A DNA stretch of 64,000 nt, from the NCBI GenBank assembly GCA_047967505.1, contig CM106540.1; one strand, written 5' to 3'. Position 1 is the stretch's first letter; each line of letters starts with the position of its first letter. The translations under genes and the position numbers were made by a program. Below are positions 22,529 to 30,364 of the stretch, in pieces. This DNA is from Dipteris shenzhenensis. Taxonomy: Eukaryota > Polypodiophyta > Polypodiopsida > Gleicheniales. The notes below the pieces were generated by a model. It was not told where the DNA came from. It saw only the letters and a list, made by a program, of their open reading frames with translations, and did no database searches.

Positions 22529-23936
22529 CTAGGGAGATTTGGCCGCACTAGGGAGATTTGGCCGTGCGGCCAAATCTTATGGGCTTCTTTTAAAGCACTG
22601 GAAGGGGAGGTTTGGATGTGTGGCCAAATCATATGGGCTTCTTTCAAAGCACCAAAGTTTGGGGAGATTTGGCCTTGTGGCCAGATCTTGTGGGCTTCTT
22701 TCAAAGCACTAGGGTCTGGAGAGATTTGGCTGTGCAACCAAATCTTGCTAGCTTCTTTCAAATCAGTCAAATCTTTCTAGCTTCTTTTAAATCACTTGGG
22801 TTTAGGGAGATTTGGCCGTGCGGCCAAATCTTGCTAACTTCTTTCTAATCACGAGGGTCTATGGAGATTTGGCCGTGTGGCTAAATCTTTTCAAAGCACG
22901 AGGGTTTAGGGAGATTTGTATGCAATCAAATCTTGGTAGCTTCTTTCTAATCACAAGGGTCTATGGAGATTTGGCCGTGCAGCCAAATCTTTTCAATGCA
23001 CCAGGTTTAGGGAGATTTGGCCGTGCGGCGAAATCTTGCTAGCTTCTTTCTGATCACGAGGGTCTATGGAGATTTGGCCGTGCGGCTAAATCTTTTCAAA
23101 GCACGAGGGTTTGGGGAGATTTGTGTGCAGTCAAATCTTGGTAGCTTCTTTCTAATCACAAGGCTCTATGGAGATTTGGCCGTGCAGCCAAATCTTTTCA
23201 AAGCACCAGGTTTAGGAAGATTTGGCTGTGTGGCCAAATCTTGCTAGCTTCTTTCTAATCACGAGGGTCTATGGAGATTTGGCCATACTACCAAAGCTTT
23301 TCAAAGCACCAGGGTTTGGGGAGATTTGTGTGCGGTCAAATCATGCTAGCTTCTTTGTAATCATAAGGGTCTATGGAGATTTGGCCGTGCAGCCAAATCT
23401 TTTCAAAGCACTAGGTTTGGGGAGATTTGGCTACGATGCGAAATCTTTCTAGCTTTTTATAAATCACGAGGGTTTAGGAAAATTTGACTGTGCGGCCAAA
23501 TCTTGCTAGCTTCTTTCTAATCACAAGGGTCTAGGGAGATTTGGCCGTGCGGCCAAATCTTTTCAAAGCAACAGGATTTGGGGAGATTTGATTGTGATGC
23601 CAAATCTTTCTAGCTTCTTTTAAATCACTTGGGTCTAAGGAGATTTGGCCATGCGGCCAAATCTTGCTAGCTTCTTCTAATCACGAGGGTCGAGGGAGAT
23701 TTGGCCATGCGGCCAAATCTTGCTATCTTCTTTCTAATCACGAGTGTCGAGGAAGATTTGGTTGTGTGGCCAAATCTTTTCAAAGTAGCAAGGTTTAGGA
23801 AGATTTAGTTGTGATGCCAAATCTTTATAGCTTCTTTGAAATCACCATGATCTAGGGAGATTTGGCTGTACGGCCAAATGTTGTATGTTTTGAAAGAAGC
23901 CAGAAGATTTGGCCGCATGGCCAAATCTCCCCATTT
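22529..23936. repeat. Left array of short palindromes (about 27 units)
   Basis: Units carry GATTTGGCC and GGCCAAATC arms around a four-base loop (GTGC, ATGC, GTGT), spaced about 45-60 bp. The conserved spacer is of the type TTGCTAGCTTCTTTCTAATC followed by ACGAGGGTCTA. All units share one orientation. The array lies directly upstream of the ParB-methyltransferase exon. Palindromes this regular suggest dimeric protein binding, as with TnpA sites in plant CACTA elements; the actual binder is unknown. Confidence 0.88.
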
Positions 23937-24135
23937 AAAATTTAAAATTCAAATCCTAAGATTCAAATTTCAAATCTGAAAATTTCAAAATCTTAGATTC
24001 AAAATTTAAAATTCAAAATTCAAAATTCAAAATTCAAAATCTTAGATACAGAATTCAAATTTCAAATTTGAAGATATGAAAGTCAAATCATATACTAAAG
24101 ACCCTACTTTCAAATCACACTTCGAGATTCCTACT
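23937..24135. repeat. AT-rich inverted segment, left copy
   Basis: Runs of AAATTCAAAATTC and 'CAAATTTCAAATTTGAAG', then 'CCTACTTTCAAATCA'. It is approximately the reverse complement of 25595-25750 (which contains TTTGAAAGTAGG and TTGAATTTTGAATTTTAAA). Confidence 0.65.
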
Positions 24136-25084
24136 TTTACAAGACTCTTTCTTTCAAATCGTGGTGTTCCGAAATGGAGAAAGTGGAGAACATGCATGAA
24201 TTAGGTACACTTTTGATTTCTTTCGTTTTCTTACTTGGATGATTGAGTAGCCATTGTTGTTTGTGAGCTTCTGCTCTTTGGATTTCAAGCAATCGTAGGA
24301 GCTGAGGGGATTTTGTCCAAAGGGGATTTCGTGAAGAGGAGGTTTCGTGAGATTAACTCGAAAAAGGAGAAGCTTCAGACTGTGGTAGTGCAGGCAGCCG
24401 AAACTGAGGACGAGGAAGGTAGAGGAAACTGTGGTAGTGCAGGCAGCCAAAACTAAGGACGAGGACGGTAGAGGGAAAGAGCGCAACCGAAACTGAGGAC
24501 GAGGACGGCAGAGGGAAAGAGCACAGCGGAGGAAGAGATGGCGAGGAGGGCACCGAAACGGACGGACGGAAGGAGGAGGAGGAGGATGAGGACGGAAGCG
24601 AAGGAGGAGGATGAGGACGGGGGAGTAAAAGATGGGCGCGGGTGAGAGGACGGACGAAAGCGAAGGAGGAGGATGACAGCGGCGGAGGGAAAGATGGGCG
24701 CCGAAACAGCAGCGATGGCGAGGAGGGCACCGAAACGGACGGCGGAGGATTTGGCCTTAGAGCACAGCGATGGCGAGGAGGGCACAGCGATGGCGAGGAG
24801 GGCACCGAAACGGATGGCGGAGGATTTGGCCTTAGAGCACAGCGATGGCGAGGAGGGCATCGAAACGGACGGCGAAGGAGGTCTTAGAGCACAGCGATGG
24901 CGAGGAGTGTGAGAGGACGAGCGAAGGAGGATCGAGGGAGGAAGAAGGAAAGAAGGATGGTGGAGAAGAAGGAAAGAAGTTGTCCCAAATAGGCTTTTGG
25001 GGGGAAAGAAGCAACCCCCCAAAAAAGCATGCTTTTGGGGAGGGAGCAATCCCTCCAAAAGCATGAAGAGCAAAAAAACCCCCC
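24136..25084. promoter_or_regulatory. CpG- and purine-rich core, candidate bidirectional promoter and first exons
   Basis: From 24360 to 24960 the plus strand is purine-rich with dense CG dinucleotides (GAGGACGAGGACGG, GCACCGAAACGGACGG), unlike the CG-poor DNA around it. It contains tandem units of the type CAGCGATGGCGAGGAGGGCA with GGATTTGGCCTTAGAGCA, about three times between 24711 and 24900, and an earlier repeat of GTGGTAGTGCAGGCAGCC. Genes diverge from it on both sides. Both first recognisable exons lack a convincing ATG context and sit next to AG acceptors, so the true first exons may lie here. The long frames on both strands are low-complexity by-products. Confidence 0.45.
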
Positions 25085-25112
25085 AAAAAAAAAAAAAAAA
25101 AAAAAAAAAAAA
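25085..25112 (+). repeat. 28-base adenine run
   Basis: A pure A tract following CCCCCC. It could be a retroposon tail or simple slippage; no flanking duplication was found. Confidence 0.6.
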
Positions 25113-25594
25113 GACCTCTTTCTAATCCAACTATTGTGTGTGGAATCTATGGAGAGTTGAATTGGTAATGGAATTTTAAAACCTACATGGTTAAGTACAC
25201 ATTGCTAGGACAAAACTGGGATGGGGAGCCTCCCGGGACCTCTTATTTTAATATAGTTTTGAAGTTTTTTGCTTGCAATTAGCTAAGCAAGGGTGGAGGA
25301 GTGTTTTCCAAGAACTACCCCATCTAAGATGTTGTCCTAAAGCTCTCAAACCACCCTAGGCACACATTGGAGATCTAGGAAGGGAGAGAACAAGGTGAGC
25401 CTAGCACTTGATCCCCCATGAAGACGAATTCAATTCCTTCTCATACGTTTACTTTTTATGCTTGGTTTAAAAGGTTTGTTTAGCTTTGCCTTTTAAAGTT
25501 TTGGTTTTTTTATAGTTTTAGATTTTCTAGTTTGCTTTTAAAGTAATAGTATGATTTTAAAGTGTAATAGCGTGAATCATGAAAAGCATGTATG
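25113..25594. other. Central spacer of the transposon
   Basis: No conserved coding pattern. 'AACTGGGATGGGGAGCCTCC' and a T-rich stretch are the only notable compositional features. It could contain untranslated first-exon sequence of the transposase gene. Confidence 0.35.
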
Positions 25595-25750
25595 ATTTTT
25601 TTGAAAGTAGGATCTCTACATTTGAATTTCAAAATTTGAAACTTGAAACTTGAAATTTGAATTTTTTATTTTAAATTTTGAATTTTGAATTTTAAAATTT
25701 AAATTTTAAATTTTAAAATCTGGATCTTCAATTTTTAAATTTAACGTTTG
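25595..25750. repeat. AT-rich inverted segment, right copy
   Basis: Approximate reverse complement of 23937-24135. Together they flank the CpG-rich core, giving the centre an inverted-repeat architecture. Confidence 0.6.
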
Positions 25751-26521
25751 AAGATTTGTCCATGTGGCCAAATCTTCCTAGTGATTTGAAAGAAGATTTG
25801 GCCATGTGGCCAAATCTTCCTAGTGATTTGAAAGAAGCTAGCAACATTTGGCAGCATGGCAAAATCTTCCCAAACCCTAATGCTTTGAAAGATTTGGCCA
25901 CACGGCCAAATCTCCTAGAACCTGGTGATTTGAAAGAAGCATGCAAGAGGAGGTTGCACAGCCAAAACTCTCCATACCCTAGTGCTTTGAAAGAATCCTA
26001 CAAGATTTGGCCACACGACCAAATCTCCCCAAGTTTGAAAGAACGCCACAACCAAATCTTCTCAGTGCTTTGAAAGAAGTCACCGAGGTCTCGAAGGATT
26101 TGGCCGTGCATTCAAATCTTGCTAGCTTCTTTGAAAGCACCAAGGTTTGAGCAGATTTGGCCATGTGGCCAAATCTTATTGCTTCTTTCAAAGCACTAGT
26201 GTCTTAGGAGATTTGGCCATGTGGCCAAATCTTGTTGGCTCCTTTCAAAGCACCAGGGTCTAGGGAGATTTGACCATGTGGCCAAATCTTGTGGGCTTCT
26301 TTCAAAGCACCAAGGTCTAAGTAGATTTGGATGTGTGCATAAATCTTGATGGCTTCTTGAAAGCCCCAGCATCTCGGGTTATTTGGTTGTGTGGACAAAT
26401 CTTGCTATCTCCCTTTCAAAGCACCATGGTCTGTGAAGATTTGGCCATGTAGCCAAATTTTGCTGCCTAAAATTCAAAGCACCAAGCTTTAGGAAGATTT
26501 GGTCTTGCAATGAAATCTTGT
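25751..26521. repeat. Right array of short palindromes (about 14 units)
   Basis: Same palindrome as the left array. Units from 25751 to about 26070 are in the opposite orientation (CCTAGTGATTTGAAAGAAGC spacers). Units from about 26075 onward return to the left-array orientation (TTCTTTCAAAGCACCAAGG spacers). Loops are mostly ATGT where the left array often has GTGC, consistent with CpG decay. The array ends about 60 bp before the transposase frame. Confidence 0.85.
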
Positions 26522-26580
26522 AAAGCATTTTCATCCTAAGTCACACCATCAGATATCAATATTGAACTATAACAAATGCT

Positions 26581-29500
26581 ATGTACTATGCAGGTGCCAC
26601 ATTGAAAGTGGGGGTTAAAGTCAACTTGCTTGTCAGTGGAAAGATTGTTGCCATTGGGACAATATTCTCTACATCACATGATGACATGTGCCAAGGTGTG
26701 CCCTTGGGAGAAAACAATGTATCGGTGGCGATCGATATTTGTATGGATGAAAGTGCACTTCTTCCATTTCCTACAATGGATGCATTCTTAGTCTATGAGG
26801 CTTTGGGTAGTGTTGTTCGTTGGAAAGCACGATCAATGAGTTGTGTGGACAATGTCAATGGAGCTATTGTACCAATGAATGATATAACATTAGATACCAT
26901 TGACGTTGAACCTCTATGTGAATATGATGAGTTTTCCATTCGAGAATCATGGAAGGACAAGAAAGTCTTAATATGGGATGAGCAGAAAACCAAGAGCATT
27001 GCAGAGGGTGTTGTTTTGTATGTCTACCCATTTGAACCTATAAATTTTGAGATGCTTGGTGAAGGTAATCTAGGTGTGGGAATTGAAAAGTATCACAGTG
27101 ATGTATCAAGCATTGATACCATCCACTTAATAAAATGGCCCATTGCACAAATAACCTTTTTAGATGGAACTTCATTAAGAATCGATGACACCATGAATTC
27201 TTCAAGTGGTTCTGGGAAAAAGCACATGGAAGATGAGGACCCAATGGAAAAATCCACAAAAAAGAGGCGTTACTGCATGATAAAGAGAAAAGCTAAAAAA
27301 CATGGCATGCCATTAGCATCATCTAGACTCACAAGGGATGCAGTCATAAAAGTATCTATGATTGATTGTTGTAAACAAAATTGTTGTCAATTTGCCGATC
27401 GTCAAATGATCTCCAAATTACGCATAGAGTATTGGGGCCAAAGTTTGGAGGCTCGCACCAATTATGTATATGACACTCTTGGGGTTGCTTGTCGAAAAGA
27501 TGACAATGGGCAGTTCAAATATGTCTTTTCATTAAATGGTATTCAAGTTTGTTGTAGAGCATGGTATGAAATGCATGGTATTTAAAAAACAACATTTTAT
27601 CGATACAGGGAGCAATTTGAAATTGGTATACGAAGGTGCATACATGGTAATAAAGGAATCGTGCGGAGAGGTTGGGACCACACAGAACTGGGTAGAGCCA
27701 TAATCCAAGATTTTGTGGATAACAATTCTGAGCGTATGCCACACAAAAGTAGAACACTTCAGGATGGATCAAGGGAAACACAGTTGGTGATACCGGATGT
27801 ATACAAGCAGGTTGATATTCTCTATGAAGTTAACATGCAATTAAAGCATAGTTTGGGTTGTAAGGAGATGTCAACTTCCACATTCAACCGTATATGGAAC
27901 TCTGAATTCAAGCATGTAACTTTGTCAAAAACAAGTGAATTCTCTAAGTGTGGTTTATGTAGTGCAATCAAGGCTCAGCTTGCAGCGACAAAATGCCAAA
28001 ATGAACGTAATAAGTTGATGGAAGATAGAAGAAAGCACATGTTACAGCAAAAAAGTTGTAGAAATGTGTACTACACTTGGCGCAGATTTTCTGAAATGTA
28101 TCCTCAGACATACTTGTGCATTATCCATGATAAGATGGACCAAAAGAAGACAGCCATCCCTAGATTACGCAATCGTTCAAAGGACATAGACAAATCGTTT
28201 CAGCTCCCAGTGGCTTTGACTGGCATGATAACACATGGACATGGTCAAGGACGTTATGGTCACTTTTCTTTATCCTTGTGGCCGTCGGATCCTAACTTCA
28301 CAATTGGTTCATTGGCTTTGTGTTTGAGAAATCTTGAAAGATTTGATAACCATGCACTTGGAGATTTGGTACATGATGGGATGCCAAGGTCTGACAATGC
28401 TCTGCTAAACGCACTAACCTCAAGAGAAGCATTGGATTCTCACTATGTTTCTAATGGCAAGCAACAACTTCATCTTGGAGCAGTGGGTGGAACATTCAAA
28501 GACCTTGGACTTGGAAGTTCCCATCAAGAAAACCCTTATAAGAAACTACCCGAACACCTATTATTGCAGTTGGATAATTGTGGTTCTGAAAACAAGAATA
28601 GGTACTTGTTTGCATACCTATCATTACTTGTTGCTCGAGGGATTTTCAAGTCAATTCAATTGGGATTCTTGATGGTTGGGCATACACATGAGGATATTGA
28701 TGCAATGTTTAGCAGGTTTTCAGAGAGGTTAAGAACTAGCCAAACATTGACATTTGCACATCTCATGGATACTTTTAGACAATGTGAGGAGTCTTCTCCA
28801 ACGCCATTTTTGGTAACGGAAGTCCCTGATTTCAAGAGCTATGTTGATGGATGCCTGTGCGATGGGAAAGATTCTTTAGTGGGACACTCAAAGCCTCTCC
28901 AATTTCGGTTCTTTATGCGAAATGAAGTTCCTATCATGCAATATAAAGTGCATCCACGATCATTAGATTGGCAACCAAGTGAAGGTGGCATTGAGTTGTG
29001 GAAGAGACATCCGGATGGTCATCCAATGCTACCAAGTGGAGAGCCACCTTATGTAACCATGTTCAAGTATGTGAAGGATCACTTAGATGTGATAGTTGGT
29101 ATCAAGGAGTATGTACGCTTTTGGGAAAAATGGGCACACTTGCAAGGTCCAGAAGCATCTTTCACAAAGTTTTACAAGCCAGTAGTGAAGTACTGGAAGA
29201 GCATGATTGATGAGCTTGATAAACCAAACAATAGTGTAGAGGGCATGTACGAGAGATTTTGGCCAAAGACGCAACATATTGATTGTGTGCAAGTAGTTGA
29301 TAATGAAAACGATGAGTTTCAAGGAATTGAAGAGTTGAATGATCATTACTGTGGACCTCAAAGGAAAAAGCCAAAACAATCATTTGATCCAATGGTTGAT
29401 GTACAAAAAGGACACTTTCTTTTGGTCCGACCAGCAGAAAAAATTTACCCGATTTGGCTAGGCATTGCTCAAACTGATGTACAGAAGGATAATAAATCTA

Positions 29501-29814
29501 AAAACTTCAAGAAGGTTTTCATACAATATTGGGCACCTATATGCAAAAGACACAATGCACAAATTGAGGAGGTATATGCAGATTGTTGGAACAAGGTTTG
29601 GATGTGCAATAAAGGTGATCCTCCACGTTGGGAATCTGTTGATGCTATTGTATGGTCATGGGTTCCAAAATGTAACCTCTCAAAGAAGGTTTCCTCAAAG
29701 AGTAGCAACCTCCCCATCAAGGTGAAGATACCAACCATTGCACGCAAGCGAGCTTTATCCAATTTTTCTCATAGAACAGATTCCGACTCTGATGCTGACT
29801 CCACAATGGAGTGA
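26581..29814 (+). pseudogene. Transposase-like protein (DUF8039/DUF7869-like, candidate DDE), one in-frame stop
   Basis: One continuous 1077-codon frame broken only by TAA at 27583-27585 (codon 335). The N-terminal part, 'VGVKVNLLVSGKIVAIGTIF' to about residue 210, resembles plant transposon DUF8039. A cysteine cluster, 'CCKQNCCQ', lies at about 261-268. Downstream, CIIHDKMDQKKTAIP (Asp517, Asp520), LLLQLDNCGSENKN (Asp665) and GHTHEDIDAMFSRFS (Glu704/Asp705/Asp707) form a plausible RNase H-fold DDE/D triad as in DUF7869 proteins. CGLC (about 457-460) may bind zinc. The C-terminus has a further conserved-looking block, 'GHFLLVRPAEKIYPIWLGIA', and a basic/acidic tail. The TATGCAG/GTGCC at 26588-26594 could be an acceptor, implying an upstream exon. 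It would cut and rejoin the element's ends. Confidence 0.8.
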
Positions 29815-30330
29815 AGGTACTTGAAAAGCATGACTTTTTTTTCCTTGCACAACAATAATTTAATTGAATACTGACAAATATTTGGAAGGTATGACATTGA
29901 TCTTTTTTCTTTATCTTTTTTTTTGCAGACCATTGCTTTGTGGTTGCAAGTTCTGCACACTCGACAAAATATCAAGGACTAGTGTTGCATTCTTACTTTT
30001 TCTCCAACTAAACTAAAATGGCGTTTTTGAACACCACCTTTTTTCGAGAAGAGGCAAAAAATGCTTCGTTAAACTCAAACAATTGTGAGTTTCATATCCA
30101 CGGCCAAATCCAGGGAGAAAGTCAATGGAGTGCACTCAATGCATTGTAATTGTAACCCCTCAAAAAATACCATGCATTGGTCGAAACCTCAACATTTGAC
30201 ATTTTATTTATGTTGATGCAAACCATGCACATTTGCAAGATTTGGATGGACTACCAAATCTATGGGAAAAATCAATGAAAAACATTGAATGTTACATAAT
30301 TACAACCCCTCAAAAGTTCCCAAATTATCA
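29815..30330. repeat. Right subterminal region with direct repeats
   Basis: Transposase 3' end and subterminal DNA. Two similar segments begin CCAAATCCAGGGAGAAAGTCAATG (near 30104) and CCAAATCTATGGGAAAAATC (near 30256); both run into 'AACCCCTCAAAA', about 150 bp apart. 'TTTTTGAACACCAC' near 30025 is the inverse of the left subterminal motif. Confidence 0.6.
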
Positions 30331-30360
30331 GGATTTTCCCAAATTCTCTAATATGGTGTT
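30331..30360 (-). repeat. Right terminal inverted repeat
   Basis: Reverse complement of the left repeat with one mismatch; reads GGATTTTCCC ... ATATGGTGTT on the plus strand. Confidence 0.93.
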
Positions 30361-30364
30361 ATAA
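30361..30364. repeat. Target-site duplication of the DNA transposon (right)
   Basis: ATAA, matching 16108-16111. Confidence 0.8.

Larger units (their letters stand above)
16112..30360. mobile_element. 14.2-kb DNA transposon with SET, FCP1-like and ParB-methyltransferase cargo (innermost level)
   Basis: Bounded by 30-bp inverted repeats (16112-16141 and 30331-30360; one mismatch) beginning AACAC(T/C)ATATTAGAG, with an ATAA duplication. It interrupts the copia B reverse transcriptase exactly. Left-arm genes read minus (SET; FCP1-like; ParB plus methyltransferase-like). The right arm holds a transposase-like gene on plus (26581-29814). The centre holds arrays of a short palindrome and a CpG-rich core. 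The 4-bp duplication and the AACAC ends do not fit a classic CACTA element (3-bp duplication, CACTA ends). I cannot assign a named superfamily with certainty. Confidence 0.9.

Noticed and set aside
24353-25086. Long Ser/Pro-rich open frames on the minus strand of the transposon core
   Set aside because: Low-complexity by-products of a purine-rich tandem repeat, with overlapping open frames on both strands.
22529-26521. Regular palindromic repeats resembling a CRISPR array
   Set aside because: Spacers are themselves repeated and similar, unit spacing varies, there are no cas genes, and the host is a plant. It is a transposon-internal repeat array.
27564-27608. A 45-bp GT-AG intron removing the transposase stop
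   Set aside because: It is shorter than plant introns normally are, and read-through sequence across the stop looks like conserved protein. A point nonsense change is simpler.
16112-30360. Assignment to the CACTA (En/Spm) superfamily
   Set aside because: Trimmed CACTA ends leave no 3-bp duplication, and the transposase-like protein does not show the TNP2 patterns I know. AACAC ends with ATAA fit better.
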